Shown piece by piece: positions 18,751 through 28,347 of a stretch of DNA of 64,000 nt (the first letter of the stretch is position 1; each line of letters opens with the position of its first letter). Below the pieces are notes generated by a model. That model ran no database searches, was not told where the DNA came from, and saw only the letters and a program-made list of their open reading frames with translations. Position numbers and translations under genes: made by a program. Source of the DNA: Cohnella algarum. Its GTDB lineage: Bacteria; Bacillota; Bacilli; Paenibacillales; Paenibacillaceae. The stretch spans positions 2,785,001-2,849,000 of the forward strand of contig NZ_JAFHKM010000002.1 in the NCBI RefSeq assembly GCF_016937515.1, in the 5' to 3' direction.

Positions 18751-20295
18751 ATGTACAAAGTATTGATCGCGGACGACGAACCGTTGATTCGGGAAGGGCT
18801 GCGGACGATCGTCGAATGGGAGGAGCACGGCTTCGAGGTGGCGGGCAGCGCCGCGGACGGACGGGAAGCGCTGGATCTGGCCGCGAAGCTGGAGCCCGAT
18901 CTGATGATCGTCGACATCCGCATGCCGGGCATGGACGGCCTCACCCTCATGCGGTCGGTCCGCGAACGGGCCCGGCGGCGGCCGCATTTTCTCGTGCTCA
19001 GCGGCCACGCGGATTTCGAATACGCGAGGCAGGCGCTGGACATGCGGGCCGAAGGGTATATGCTGAAGCCGGTGGACGAGGACGAGCTGGCGGAGCATCT
19101 GGCGAGGCTGAAAACGGCGCTGGACGAGGAAAAGACGGCGTCGGCGGCGCCCGCGGCGGAGCGGATCGCGGCTGCGCTGCTGTCCGGCGAGGGGGGCGCG
19201 GTGCCGGAGGAAGCGAAGGCCGGCGCCGGATTCGACGCCTCGTCCTACGAGCTGGTGCTGATCCGGCTTCAAAGCCGGGAGGAGATCGACAGAGAGAAGA
19301 TCGACGCCGTCAGGCGCAAGCTTGCCGAGGCGTACGCGTCCCCGCGCCGCGGCATCGTGCTGTCTCTCGACCCGTACGTCGGGCTCGTGCTGAAGGACGC
19401 CGCCGGCGACGCGGGCGCGCTCGACGCCGCCTGGCGCGAAATCGCGCGGGCCTGCGCGGGCGAAGGGCTCGATTTTACCGCGGTCAGCGGCGGCCCCTCC
19501 GTTCGGCCGGAAGAGCTGAGCCGGTCGTACCGCGGCGCCAGGGAGGGGATGCGGCGCCGGTTTCTGCTGGAGGGGGACAAGGTGCACGTCCGGCTTCCGA
19601 ATGCGGACGGGGGCGCAAGCGCCGGCGCGGAAGCGGCCGCGGAACGGCCGGAAGCGCCCGATCTCGCGGCGGCGGCCGAGAAGCTGTCGCTCTCGCTCGA
19701 CATCGGCAGCGCGACCGCGGCCGCCGAGCAGATCCGGAGCGCCGGCGACGACATGCTCCGTGGGGGCATGACGGAGCGGGAGATCAAGGCCGCCTTCGTG
19801 CAGATGCTGACGCTCGCGACGGGAGCCCTCGCCCGGAACCGGCCGGAAGCGAAGGAGAAGGCGCACGCCTTTACGGCCGAGGTGACCGGCGTTTACGCGG
19901 AATACCGGTATTCCGGCCTGATCGAGCGGCTGGCCCGGCTCGTCGGGGAGATGGCCCGGCAGCTCGGCGACGGCGGAGGCGACAAGCAGGTGCAGCGGAT
20001 GATCGAGCTCATCCGGCGGAATTACGAGAAGAACCTGAAGCTGGAATCGCTGGCCGAGCTGTTCAGCTACAACAGCTCGTACCTCGGCAAGCTGTTCAAA
20101 AGCACGACGGGCGTTTCCTTCAACACGTATCTGGATCAGGTCCGCATCGACAAGGCGAAGGAGCTGCTCGCCGAAGGGATGAAGGTGTACCAGGTCGCGG
20201 AACGGGTAGGCTATTCCAACGTGGATTATTTTCACGGCAAGTTCCGCAAATACGTGGGCGTATCCCCCTCCGAATACCGGAAAAGCCTGCACTGA
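18751..20295 (+). CDS. YesN-type response regulator with AraC DNA-binding domain
   Basis: Partner of the kinase just upstream. The receiver domain has the acidic pair ADDE, phospho-acceptor Asp55 in MIVDIRMPG, Ser in LVLSGHADF and Lys in MLKPVDE. A long Ala/Glu-rich middle part is followed by the C-terminal double helix-turn-helix (LAELFSYNSSYLGKLFKSTTG; VAERVGYSNVDYFHGKFRKYVG). Length is 514 residues. ATG at 18751 uses CTGGAGGG inside the end of the kinase gene. A terminator follows, so the transport genes downstream are either read through it or started from an unseen promoter. It likely activates the importer and/or the divergent GH3 gene. Confidence 0.92.
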   Translation: MYKVLIADDEPLIREGLRTIVEWEEHGFEVAGSAADGREALDLAAKLEPDLMIVDIRMPGMDGLTLMRSVRERARRRPHFLVLSGHADFEYARQALDMRAEGYMLKPVDEDELAEHLARLKTALDEEKTASAAPAAERIAAALLSGEGGAVPEEAKAGAGFDASSYELVLIRLQSREEIDREKIDAVRRKLAEAYASPRRGIVLSLDPYVGLVLKDAAGDAGALDAAWREIARACAGEGLDFTAVSGGPSVRPEELSRSYRGAREGMRRRFLLEGDKVHVRLPNADGGASAGAEAAAERPEAPDLAAAAEKLSLSLDIGSATAAAEQIRSAGDDMLRGGMTEREIKAAFVQMLTLATGALARNRPEAKEKAHAFTAEVTGVYAEYRYSGLIERLARLVGEMARQLGDGGGDKQVQRMIELIRRNYEKNLKLESLAELFSYNSSYLGKLFKSTTGVSFNTYLDQVRIDKAKELLAEGMKVYQVAERVGYSNVDYFHGKFRKYVGVSPSEYRKSLH

Positions 20296-20310
20296 TTTTT
20301 ATATGATTTT

Positions 20311-20351
20311 GCCCCCAATCCTCCCGGTAGAGAGCGGGGGGCTTTTTTTTT
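20311..20351 (+). terminator. Intrinsic terminator after the response regulator
   Basis: GCCCCC and GGGGGGC arms enclose a 20-base loop and run into nine or more T. It stands 31 bases before the LplB-type permease gene, so it may attenuate rather than fully stop transcription. Confidence 0.85.
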
Positions 20352-20382
20352 ATCATGGTACCATACGGCAGGGAGGGGTTAC

Positions 20383-21348
20383 ATGAAAGCGATGACAGGA
20401 GCGGCGATTTCCGGGAGCGCGAAGGCCGGACGCGGCCGGGGGGATTTCTGGAAAACCGCTTTTCGCAACCGATATTTGTACCTGATGTCGCTTCCGTTTG
20501 TCGTCTGGGTGTTCGTCTTCAGCTACTACCCGCTCTGGGGCTGGCTGATGGCGTTCCAGAACTTCAAGCCCGGAAGATCGATCTTCGAGCAGGAATGGGT
20601 CGGCTTCGAGCAGTTTCAGAAGCTGTTTGCGGACGACATGTTTTACCAGGTGCTGCGCAATACGCTGGCCATGAGCGCGCTCGGGCTGGTCGCCACCTTC
20701 ACGTTTCCGATCGTGTTCGCTTTGCTGATCAACGAAGTTCGCCAAATGTTTTTCAAGCGGTTCGTGCAAACGGTTTCTTACTTGCCTCACTTCGTATCCT
20801 GGGCCGTCGCGGCAAGCATCGTCACCAAGATGCTGTCGACCGAAAACGGCGCCGTGAACGACATTCTGATGGGGCTCGGGATCATCGACCAGCCGATCCA
20901 GTTCATGGCCCAGGGCCATCTGTTCTGGGGGATCGTCACGCTGTCGGACGTCTGGAAGGAAACCGGCTGGAACGCGATCATCTATCTGGCGGCCATTACC
21001 GGCATCAGCGGCGAATTGTACGAGGCGGCGAGAGTCGACGGCGCAAGCCGGCTGAGGCAAATCTGGCACATCACGCTGCCGGGCATCCGGTCCACGATCA
21101 TCGTGCTGATGATTTTGTCGATCGGCCACCTGATCAGCATCGGGTTCGAGAAGCAGATGCTGCTCGGCAACAATCTCGTGCTCGACTATTCGCAGGTGCT
21201 CGACTTGTACTCGCTGCAATACGGCTTGCAAATGAGCCGCTATTCGTTCGGCGTCGCGGTCAACATTTTCAACTCGGTCGTCAGTCTGATTCTGCTGTTC
21301 GCGGCCAACGGCCTGTTCAAGCGGATTACGAAAGAAAGCATTATGTAA
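20383..21348 (+). CDS. LplB-type sugar ABC transporter permease
   Basis: Membrane subunit of a carbohydrate importer of the LplABC/YtcQP type common in Paenibacillaceae. After a basic N-terminus of about 30 residues come six spans and the EAA loop YEAARVDGASRLRQIWHITLPGI. YYPLWGWLMAFQNFKPG near residue 47 is diagnostic of LplB. Length is 321 residues. ATG at 20383 is preceded by GGGAGGGG. It is paired with the next permease 31 bases downstream and with the binding lipoprotein at 22631. No ATPase is encoded here. Confidence 0.92.
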   Translation: MKAMTGAAISGSAKAGRGRGDFWKTAFRNRYLYLMSLPFVVWVFVFSYYPLWGWLMAFQNFKPGRSIFEQEWVGFEQFQKLFADDMFYQVLRNTLAMSALGLVATFTFPIVFALLINEVRQMFFKRFVQTVSYLPHFVSWAVAASIVTKMLSTENGAVNDILMGLGIIDQPIQFMAQGHLFWGIVTLSDVWKETGWNAIIYLAAITGISGELYEAARVDGASRLRQIWHITLPGIRSTIIVLMILSIGHLISIGFEKQMLLGNNLVLDYSQVLDLYSLQYGLQMSRYSFGVAVNIFNSVVSLILLFAANGLFKRITKESIM

Positions 21349-21379
21349 ACCATCACGCACAGACTTGGAGGTGCCCCGA

Positions 21380-22288
21380 TTGGCAACCCGGACCCGGCGC
21401 ATCGGCGCTTCCGCGGGAGATCGGCTGATCGACGCGCTCATTACCGCCGTTCTGGTCGTCGTCGCGATCGCCACGATCTATCCGTTCCTGAACGTGCTCG
21501 CGCTGTCGTTCAACGATTCGACGGACAGCGTGCGGGGAGGAATCACCATTTTCCCGCGCGAGTTCACGCTGGAGAACTACAAGATCATTTTTTCGTACGA
21601 GAGTCTGATCACCGGCTTTCAAATTTCGGCGCTGCGGACGATCGCGGGGACGGCCCTCGGGCTGATCAGCTCCTCGATGCTGGCCTTCACGCTCGCCCGC
21701 CCCGATTTTCAGGGACGAAGGTTCATCTCGGTCTACCTGGCGATCACGATGTACGTGTCGGCCGGTCTCATTCCGACCTATCTGCTGATCAAGGATCTGA
21801 ACATGATGGGCACGTTCGCGGTGTACATCCTGCCGGGCATCGTCAGCGCCTTCAACGTGTTCGTCATTCGCTCCTTCATCGACGGGCTTCCGTACGCGCT
21901 GCAGGAGTCGGCGAAAATCGACGGCGCGAACGACTTCACGATCTACTGGCGGGTCATCCTGCCGATGACGACGCCCGCCCTGGCGACGATCGCGCTGTTC
22001 ATCGCGGTCGGCCAGTGGAACTCCTGGTTCGACACGTACCTGTACAACGCGACGAGCCCGCATCTGACGACGCTTCAGTACGAGCTGACCAAGGTGCTGC
22101 AAAGCACGACGAGCGGCAGCGGCGGGGACTACCGCACGACGAACATGACGCAGGCGCTGGCCGCCGTGTCTCCCGATTCGGTCAAAATGGCGATCACGAT
22201 CGTCGTCACCGTGCCGATTCTGCTCGTGTATCCGTTCCTGCAGCGCTACTTCGTCAGCGGCATGACGCTCGGCGCCGTCAAGGGCTGA
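21380..22288 (+). CDS. YtcP-type sugar ABC transporter permease
   Basis: Second membrane subunit of the Lpl-type importer, about 302 residues with six spans and the EAA loop QESAKIDGANDFTIYWRVILP. The protein ends in the family pattern YFVSGMTLGAVKG. The long TMTQALA-type insertion before the last span is usual for this subfamily. TTG at 21380 is chosen because GGAGGTG (21367-21373) then has a 6-base spacer; the upstream TTG at 21365 overlaps that site. It is followed by a GC-rich hairpin and a minisatellite before the binding-protein gene. Confidence 0.9.
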   Translation: MATRTRRIGASAGDRLIDALITAVLVVVAIATIYPFLNVLALSFNDSTDSVRGGITIFPREFTLENYKIIFSYESLITGFQISALRTIAGTALGLISSSMLAFTLARPDFQGRRFISVYLAITMYVSAGLIPTYLLIKDLNMMGTFAVYILPGIVSAFNVFVIRSFIDGLPYALQESAKIDGANDFTIYWRVILPMTTPALATIALFIAVGQWNSWFDTYLYNATSPHLTTLQYELTKVLQSTTSGSGGDYRTTNMTQALAAVSPDSVKMAITIVVTVPILLVYPFLQRYFVSGMTLGAVKG

Positions 22289-22630
22289 AGCGGCGAACGG
22301 GCGGCCCGCCTCGGCGGGCCGCGTCAAGGGCGATTCCGGGGGCGGCTCCTCAACGGGCGGCGCTGCATGACGGGACGCGCCTGCATGACGGGCGCGCCTG
22401 CATGACGAGCGCGCCTGCATGACGAGCGCGCCTGCATGACGAGCGCGCCTGCATGACGAGCGCGCCTGCATGACGGGTCGTGCTGGATGACGGGCCGCGC
22501 CTGCATGACGGCGGCCGGCCGGCCGGCAGTCGCAGGCCCGAGCTTTTCGGAAACGGCTCCGAACCCAAAACATTCGGTATGAACAGGGCAACCTGTTATA
22601 CAATAGAGAAGACAAACAGGAGGGTTACAA
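22289..22630. repeat. 17-bp minisatellite and hairpin between permease and binding-protein genes
   Basis: A strong GC hairpin (GCGGCCCGCC/GGCGGGCCGC, 22301-22322) has no T-run. From about 22363 to 22512 there are roughly nine head-to-tail units of GCCTGCATGACGAGCGC, four nearly perfect and the outer ones degenerate. The unit is not a multiple of three and no gene crosses it. TACAAT at 22599-22604 could be a weak -10 for the next gene. Confidence 0.8.
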
Positions 22631-24337
22631 ATGGCAATCAAGAAAAAATGGCCGGCTCTCGCGCTGGCCGCGACGCTGGGCGTCGGCCTGCTCGCAGGCT
22701 GCGCGGGCAACGGCGCCGATAACGCGAGCAATTCGAACGCCGCGGGAACGGCATCCGCTTCCGGCGAATTGAAACCGATTACGTTCAGCTTTTACAGCGA
22801 GGATCCGAATCCGAACTGGGCGAACATGCAGGATGAAATCGGCAAAGTCATCACCGAGAAGACCGGCGTCACCCTTGAGGCGGAATTCGCGGTCGGCGAC
22901 GCGGTGCAGAAATCCGCGCTCATCGCCACCAGCGGCAAATATCCGGACATTATCAGCGCCAAAACGAGCATCAGCAAATTCGTCGACGCCGGAGCCGTCA
23001 TCGATTTGACGGATTTGATCGAGGAGCACGCGCCGAACCTGAAGAAACTGTTCGGGGATCAGATCAACCGGCTTCGCTACAGCAACGACGATCCGTCCAT
23101 TTACGTCATTCCGACCTATGACGGCGTGGGCAACACGGCGTTCGACGCGACGGGCGGGTTCGGCCTGCAGCACCGGGTCGTCAAGGAGCTGGGCTATCCG
23201 GAAATCCGCACGGTCGAAGATTTTGAAAACGCGCTCAAGCAATACCTCGCCAAACACCCGACCGATGAAAACGGCAACAAAAACATCGGCCTGTCGCTGA
23301 ACGCCGACGACTGGTACATGTACATTTCCGTCACGAATCCGGCCTTCTTCGCCACCGGCGCCCCCGACGACGGGGAATACTTCATCGACAAGGAAACGTA
23401 CGAAGCGACCTATCACTATCTTCGCCCGGAAGAAAAGGAATATTTCCGCTGGCTCAACCATATGAACGCGGAAGGGCTGCTCGATCCCGACAGCTTCGTC
23501 CAAAAATACGACCAGTACAAGGCAAAAATCGCATCCGGCCGCGTGCTCGGCCTGATCGATCAGGAATGGTCCTACGCGGACGGCGAGAAGGCGCTGAAAG
23601 CCGAGGGCAAATTCGATTATACGTACGGACATTACCCGGTCACGCTCAGCGAGGAGTTCAAGGAAACGTCGTTCTGGCCGACGGGCTTCATGGCCGGCAA
23701 CGGCATCGCGATTTCCGCGACGAACCCGGATCCGGAGCGCACGATCAAGTTCCTGGACTATTTGGCGTCCGACGAAGGGCAAGTGCTGCTGAACTGGGGC
23801 ATCGAAGGCACGCACTACACCGTGGACGAAAGCGGCAAGCGCACGATGCTGCCGGAAGTCAACGACCGCCGCGTCAACGACGCCGCCAACTTCCAGAAGG
23901 AAACGGGCATCGGCAACTACACGCTGCTTAGCGGACGCTTCGGCGACGGCGTCAAGGATCCGAGCGGCAACTACTATACGCTTAAATTCCCGGAACAAAT
24001 CCTGGCCGACTACAACGAAGCGGAGAAAGAAACGCTCGCCGCGTACGGCGCCACGATGTGGAAGGATCTGTTCCCGAAGGAAGACGAGTTCGAGGAGAGA
24101 GCGTACGGCGCGGCGTGGAACATCACGATTCCGAGCGACAACGACTTGACCGTGCTCGACGAAAGATTGAAGACGATCACCTGGAAAATGATCCCGCAGG
24201 CCGTGCTGGCCCAGCCGGAGGATTTCGACAAGGTGTGGGACGATTACGTGAAGCAGTTGGAAGACGCGGGCGTTCAGGAAGCCGAGGAGCTGAAGACGCA
24301 GTTGATCAAAGAACGCGTCGAGCTGTGGAGCAAGTAA
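22631..24337 (+). CDS. LplA-type substrate-binding lipoprotein
   Basis: Extracellular binding protein of the Lpl-type importer. A lipoprotein signal of about 23 residues ends in the lipobox LLAGC, followed by a low-complexity Ala/Asn/Ser linker and a 520-residue binding domain (ITFSFYSEDPNPNW onwards). The length of 568 residues matches the large LplA/YtcQ subgroup. ATG at 22631 has AGGAGGG just upstream. It probably works with the LplB and YtcP permeases. The ligand is unknown; the nearby GH3 gene suggests beta-linked oligosaccharides. Confidence 0.92.
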   Translation: MAIKKKWPALALAATLGVGLLAGCAGNGADNASNSNAAGTASASGELKPITFSFYSEDPNPNWANMQDEIGKVITEKTGVTLEAEFAVGDAVQKSALIATSGKYPDIISAKTSISKFVDAGAVIDLTDLIEEHAPNLKKLFGDQINRLRYSNDDPSIYVIPTYDGVGNTAFDATGGFGLQHRVVKELGYPEIRTVEDFENALKQYLAKHPTDENGNKNIGLSLNADDWYMYISVTNPAFFATGAPDDGEYFIDKETYEATYHYLRPEEKEYFRWLNHMNAEGLLDPDSFVQKYDQYKAKIASGRVLGLIDQEWSYADGEKALKAEGKFDYTYGHYPVTLSEEFKETSFWPTGFMAGNGIAISATNPDPERTIKFLDYLASDEGQVLLNWGIEGTHYTVDESGKRTMLPEVNDRRVNDAANFQKETGIGNYTLLSGRFGDGVKDPSGNYYTLKFPEQILADYNEAEKETLAAYGATMWKDLFPKEDEFEERAYGAAWNITIPSDNDLTVLDERLKTITWKMIPQAVLAQPEDFDKVWDDYVKQLEDAGVQEAEELKTQLIKERVELWSK

Positions 24338-24349
24338 ATCGGGATTCGA

Positions 24350-24402
24350 CGAGGGCGTGTTCCCGGATGCTTCGCGCATCCGGGGAGCGCCCTCGCTTTT
24401 TT
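24350..24402 (+). terminator. Intrinsic terminator of the Lpl operon
   Basis: A long two-part stem (GAGGGCG/CGCCCTC outside, CCCGGATGC/GCATCCGGG inside) is followed by six T. Confidence 0.92.
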
Positions 24403-24416
24403 CCGACCGGGGGGCC

Positions 24417-24890
24417 GTCTCCGGCGCGCACGATATCGTTTCAATTGAGCCGTGGCGACTCATCTCGAGCCCCCAAACGCATGCAGCCGTACGCAGTTGA
24501 GTCCAAATGACTCATCTCGCCGTCTCCGCGCGTACGATATTGCTCCAGTTGAGTCGTGGCGACTCATCTCGAGCCCCCAAACGCATGCAGCCGCACGCAG
24601 TTGAGTCCAAATGACTCATCTCGCCGTCTCCGCGCGTACGATATTGCTCCAGTTGAGTCGTGGCGACTCATCTCGAGCCCCCAAACGCATGCAGCCGCAC
24701 GCAGTTGAGTCCAAATGACTCATCTCGCCGTCTCCGCGCGTACGATATTGCTCCAGTTGAGTCGTGGCGACTCATCTCGAGCCCCCAAACGGATGCAGCC
24801 GCACGCAGTTGAGTAAATGGACTCATCTTGGTGCCTCTGCGTGCACGATACTATTCCGGCTGAGTCGCCGTGACTCATCTCACCCGTCAA
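24417..24890. repeat. 104-bp tandem repeat array, about 4.4 units
   Basis: The segment GAGCCCCCAAACGCATGCAG recurs at 24467, 24571, 24675 and 24779, an exact 104-base period. Every unit holds two small palindromes, TTGAGTCGTGGCGACTCATC and TTGAGTCCAAATGACTCATC. Copies are almost identical apart from the outer ones. A degenerate relative lies at 40511-40655. No gene is convincing across it. Confidence 0.88.
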
Positions 24891-24965
24891 GTCTGGACGG
24901 AGGCGACATTTATATCGAAATTTCGAGCAGGCCAAAGAAAAAATCCGCATATTCCCAGCTTTTTA

Positions 24966-25009
24966 AAATCCGAACATTCGTATTTTGATGTAACATAAGC
25001 GTTCGTCTT
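24966..25009 (+). promoter_or_regulatory. PurBox pair of the pur operon
   Basis: AAATCCGAACATT at 24966-24978 fits the PurBox consensus (AWWWCCGAACWWT) exactly. An inverse core GTTCG lies at 25001-25005. Centres are 30 bases apart, as at pbuG, and the second core ends 8 bases before the -35. PurR repression relieved by PRPP is expected. Confidence 0.82.
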
Positions 25010-25013
25010 TCGT

Positions 25014-25042
25014 TTGACAATCAAGGGAGGTTGAAGTACACT
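25014..25042 (+). promoter_or_regulatory. Promoter of the pur operon
   Basis: TTGACA at 25014-25019, a 17-base spacer and TACACT at 25037-25042. Confidence 0.85.
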
Positions 25043-25065
25043 TAAATCCGGAAAATAACCGAATT

Positions 25066-25134
25066 GCTCGTATATCATCGGGGATATGGCCCGATCGTCT
25101 CTACCCGAAAACCTTAAATTTTCGGACTACGAGC
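25066..25134 (+). promoter_or_regulatory. Guanine-sensing purine riboswitch aptamer
   Basis: Classic purine aptamer. P1 is formed by GCTCGTA (25066-25072) and TACGAGC. The conserved loop elements GATATGG, GTCTCTACCCG and AACCTTAAATT are present. The base that pairs with the ligand, in GGACTAC, is C, which predicts guanine/hypoxanthine rather than adenine. It lies about 20 bases into the pur transcript and works with the terminator at 25251. Confidence 0.95.
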
Positions 25135-25250
25135 CCGCGGACGCAGGCGGATGCCGCTTATCGAATTGCGACAAAGTTCGACAGCGGCATTGCGCCTTAT
25201 AAGCGTCCGTCGGGACGCGGTCGGAAAGACGGGTTTTCACGAGAGAAGAT

Positions 25251-25295
25251 GGGCTGGACGGGGAATGCTTACAACATATACCCGTCGCCCTTTTT
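25251..25295 (+). terminator. Riboswitch-controlled terminator of the pur leader
   Basis: GGGC-TG-GACGGG pairs with CCCGTC-GCCC around an 18-base loop, with a two-base bulge, then TTTTTG. It is 48 bases before purE and is the likely guanine-dependent stop. A second perfect hairpin without T-run is at 25203-25218 (GCGTCC/GGACGC). Confidence 0.75.
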
Positions 25296-25342
25296 GTATG
25301 TTTAGGAACGAAAATAGGCGATCCTGGGGGAAGGGTGGAAGC

Positions 25343-25825
25343 ATGGGGGCACTCGTCGGAGTCATCATGGGAAGCACGTCGGACTGGGAAACGATGAAAA
25401 AAGCGTGCGACGTGCTCGATGAGCTGAACGTGGCATACGAGAAAAAAGTCGTCTCGGCGCATCGGACGCCGGATTTAATGTTCGAATACGCGGAATCGGC
25501 CGCGTCCCGAGGGTTGAAGGTCATTATCGCGGGCGCGGGCGGAGCCGCACATTTGCCGGGGATGGTCGCGTCCAAAACCGTCCTGCCCGTCATCGGCGTG
25601 CCCGTCAAGTCGCAAGCCTTGAACGGGCTCGATTCGTTGTTGTCGATCGTTCAGATGCCCGGCGGCATCCCGGTGGCGACGGTAGCGATCGGCGCGGCCG
25701 GGGCGACGAACGCGGGGCTGCTCGCCGCGCAGATGATCGGCGCCTTCGATCCCGAAACGCAGCGCCGCGTCGAGGCCCGGCGGGAGCGGATTACGCGGGA
25801 AGTGCTGGAAGGTGAGCTGCCGTGA
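25343..25825 (+). CDS. purE: N5-carboxyaminoimidazole ribonucleotide mutase
   Basis: Moves the carboxyl group of N5-CAIR to give CAIR, acting directly after PurK. The 160-residue protein has the class I signature [10 protein letters not shown], the active-site His in SAHRTPD and the loop [11 protein letters not shown] chose ATG at 25343 because the family starts there and AGGGTGG lies just upstream; the reading frame extends back to 25151 through the leader RNA, which is not expected to be coding. First gene of the 12-gene pur operon, overlapping purK by 4 bases. Confidence 0.97.
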   Translation: MGALVGVIMGSTSDWETMKKACDVLDELNVAYEKKVVSAHRTPDLMFEYAESAASRGLKVIIAGAGGAAHLPGMVASKTVLPVIGVPVKSQALNGLDSLLSIVQMPGGIPVATVAIGAAGATNAGLLAAQMIGAFDPETQRRVEARRERITREVLEGELP

Positions 25826-27045
25826 GCGAACCGAACATTCAGCCGGGAACCGCTAAAGCGTCGTCGGGCGAGTCCCGCGAGGGCGCGGCCGGGCGGCGCC
25901 GGACGATTTTGCCGGGGGCGACGATCGGCGTGCTCGGCGGCGGACAGCTCGGCCGGATGCTGGCGCATGCCGGCAGCCGGATGGGCTACCGGTTCGTCGC
26001 GCTCGATCCGACGCCGGACGCGCCCTGCGGCCAGACGGCGGAGCAGATCGTCGCCGGCTACGCCGACCGAGAAGCGGCGCGGGAGCTGGCGCGCCGCGCG
26101 GACGTCATCACGTACGAGTTTGAGAACGTCGACGCGGGCGTAGCCGCGATGCTGGAGGCGGAATCGTACGTGCCCCAGGGCAGCGCGCTGCTGCACACGA
26201 CGCAGCATCGGCTGCGCGAGAAGCGCGCCGTCGAAGCGGCGGGCGCGCGGGTTGCGCCTTACGCGGAGGTCGCCTCGCTGGCGGAGCTGAAAGCGGCGTC
26301 GGCCAGGCTCGGCCTGCCGGCGGTGCTGAAGACGGCGACCGGCGGCTACGACGGCAAAGGCCAGTGGGTGCTGCGAAGCGAGGCGGACGCGGAAGCGGCC
26401 TGGCCGGAAGCCGAGCGCGCCGGCACGGAGCTCGTGCTGGAGAAGTTCATCGACTTCGCCATGGAAATATCGGTGATCGCCGCGCGCAGTCCTTCCGGCG
26501 AGGTGCGGACGTTTCCGCCGGCGGAGAACGTGCACGTGGACAACATTTTGCATCTGTCGATCGTGCCCGCCCGCATCGGGGAAAACGTGCGGCGCGAAGC
26601 CGAGCGGATGGCGGTGTCGATCGCCGAGACGCTCGGCGCCGTCGGCCTGATCGCGGTCGAGATGTTCGTGGCGAAGGACGGCGAGATTTACGTGAACGAG
26701 CTGGCGCCGCGTCCGCACAACTCCGGCCACTATACGATGGAGGCCTGCCGCACGTCCCAGTTCGAGCAGCACGTCCGCGCGATTTGCGATTTGCCGCTGG
26801 GCGATTCCGCGCTGCTCACGCCCGTCGTCATGGCGAACATTCTCGGCGAGCACGTCGAGCCGCTGCTGGCCTGGATGCGGGAGCGGGATTCGGAGGCGGA
26901 ACGCCTCGGCGTCGAGCCGAAGGTTCATCTGTACGGCAAAGCCGAAGCGAAACCGAAGCGAAAAATGGGACATGTCAACGTGCTTGCGCCGAATGTCGAC
27001 GCCGCGCTTGCGTGGATCGCCCAATCGAAGATATGGAGGGTCTGA
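25822..27045 (+). CDS. purK: N5-carboxyaminoimidazole ribonucleotide synthase
   Basis: ATP- and bicarbonate-dependent carboxylation of AIR to N5-CAIR. ATP-grasp enzyme with [11 protein letters not shown] at the N-terminus, the ATP-binding segment [12 protein letters not shown] and the metal-binding [12 protein letters not shown] motif. At 407 residues it is some 25-30 longer than usual. The extra part is a polar N-terminal extension (residues 1-35) before GATIGVLGG. The start GTG overlaps the purE stop (GTGA), so translation is coupled. A later internal start would give the standard length but would break the overlap. Confidence 0.96.
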   Translation: MSEPNIQPGTAKASSGESREGAAGRRRTILPGATIGVLGGGQLGRMLAHAGSRMGYRFVALDPTPDAPCGQTAEQIVAGYADREAARELARRADVITYEFENVDAGVAAMLEAESYVPQGSALLHTTQHRLREKRAVEAAGARVAPYAEVASLAELKAASARLGLPAVLKTATGGYDGKGQWVLRSEADAEAAWPEAERAGTELVLEKFIDFAMEISVIAARSPSGEVRTFPPAENVHVDNILHLSIVPARIGENVRREAERMAVSIAETLGAVGLIAVEMFVAKDGEIYVNELAPRPHNSGHYTMEACRTSQFEQHVRAICDLPLGDSALLTPVVMANILGEHVEPLLAWMRERDSEAERLGVEPKVHLYGKAEAKPKRKMGHVNVLAPNVDAALAWIAQSKIWRV

Positions 27046-27051
27046 ACCAAC

Positions 27052-28347
27052 ATGATCGATCGTTACAGCCGCCCGGAAATGCGGGCCATATGGACCGAAG
27101 AGAACAAATTCCGGGCTTGGCTCGAAGTGGAGCTTGCCGCCTGCGAGGCTTGGGCGGAGCTGGGGCACATTCCGAAGGAAGACACCGTCAAACTGCGGCA
27201 GAACGCCAAGTTCGACATCGACCGCATTTACGAAATCGAGCTGGAAACGCGGCATGACGTCATCGCCTTCACCCGCGCCGTCTCCGAAAGCCTCGGGCCC
27301 GAGCGCAAATGGGTCCACTACGGCCTGACGTCCACGGACGTCGTCGATACCGCGCTCGGCTACCTGCTCAAGCAGGCGAACGCGATTTTGGAACGGGATC
27401 TGGAAGCGTTCATCGATATTTTGCGCGGACAGGCGATCGCCTACAAGCACACTCCGATGATGGGGCGCACCCACGGGGTTCATGCGGAGCCGACGACGTT
27501 CGGCCTGAAGCTGGCGCTGTGGCACGAAGAAATGAAGCGCAACCTGGAGCGGTTCCGCAAGGCGGCGGACGGCGTTCAATTCGGCAAAATGTCCGGCGCC
27601 GTCGGCACCTACGCCAACATCGACCCGTTCGTGGAAAAGTTCGTGTGCGAGAAGCTCGGCATCACGCCGGCGCCGATCTCGACGCAAACGCTGCAGCGCG
27701 ACCGCCATGCCGAATATATGGCGACGCTGGCGCTGATCGCCACCTCCATCGACAAGTTCGCGACCGAAATCCGCGGCCTGCAAAAGAGCGAGTTCCGCGA
27801 AGTCGAGGAGCCGTTCGCGAAGGGCCAAAAGGGCTCGTCCGCGATGCCGCACAAGCGCAACCCGATCGGCTGCGAAAACATGAGCGGCCTGGCGCGCGTG
27901 ATCCGCGGGCATATGGTTTCCGCCTACGAAAACGTGCCGCTGTGGCATGAACGCGACATTTCGCACTCGTCCGTCGAGCGAATCATTTTGCCCGATGCGA
28001 CGATGCTGCTTAACTATATGCTGAACCGATTCGGCAACATCGTGAAAAATTTGACGGTGTTCCCGGAAAATATGAAGCGCAACATGCGAAGCACGTACAA
28101 CGTGCCGTTCTCCGGACGCGTCATGACGAAGCTGATCGACAAGGGCTTCAGCCGCGAGCAGGCGTACGACACCGTGCAGCCGCGCGCGATGCAGGCTTGG
28201 GAGGAGCAGCGCGATTTCCGCGAAATCGTCGCCTCCACGCCGGAAATCGCGAACGTGCTGTCGGCGGACGAGCTGGATGACTGCTTCGATCCGAGCTGGC
28301 ACCTGAAGCACGTCGACACGATTTTCGAGCGGCTCGGGTTGAATTAA
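27052..28347 (+). CDS. purB: Adenylosuccinate lyase
   Basis: Cleaves SAICAR to AICAR and adenylosuccinate to AMP, removing fumarate. 431 residues, all helical superfamily fold. Signature [11 protein letters not shown], the TSTDVVDT loop and the His in [11 protein letters not shown] are all present. ATG at 27052 comes 6 bases after the purK stop with GGAGGG in the end of purK. A 378-base gap holding three palindromic repeats separates it from purC. Confidence 0.97.
   Translation: MIDRYSRPEMRAIWTEENKFRAWLEVELAACEAWAELGHIPKEDTVKLRQNAKFDIDRIYEIELETRHDVIAFTRAVSESLGPERKWVHYGLTSTDVVDTALGYLLKQANAILERDLEAFIDILRGQAIAYKHTPMMGRTHGVHAEPTTFGLKLALWHEEMKRNLERFRKAADGVQFGKMSGAVGTYANIDPFVEKFVCEKLGITPAPISTQTLQRDRHAEYMATLALIATSIDKFATEIRGLQKSEFREVEEPFAKGQKGSSAMPHKRNPIGCENMSGLARVIRGHMVSAYENVPLWHERDISHSSVERIILPDATMLLNYMLNRFGNIVKNLTVFPENMKRNMRSTYNVPFSGRVMTKLIDKGFSREQAYDTVQPRAMQAWEEQRDFREIVASTPEIANVLSADELDDCFDPSWHLKHVDTIFERLGLN

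Noticed and set aside
22363..22512. Possible CRISPR array
   Set aside because: The 17-base units are directly adjacent with no unique spacers, and no cas genes are present.
24764..24988. Small gene of 74 codons in the 104-bp array
   Set aside because: It covers the tandem repeat and the PurBox region and has no start signal.
25151..25342. N-terminal extension of purE
   Set aside because: The frame is open, but it crosses the riboswitch leader and terminator; PurE proteins begin at 25343.
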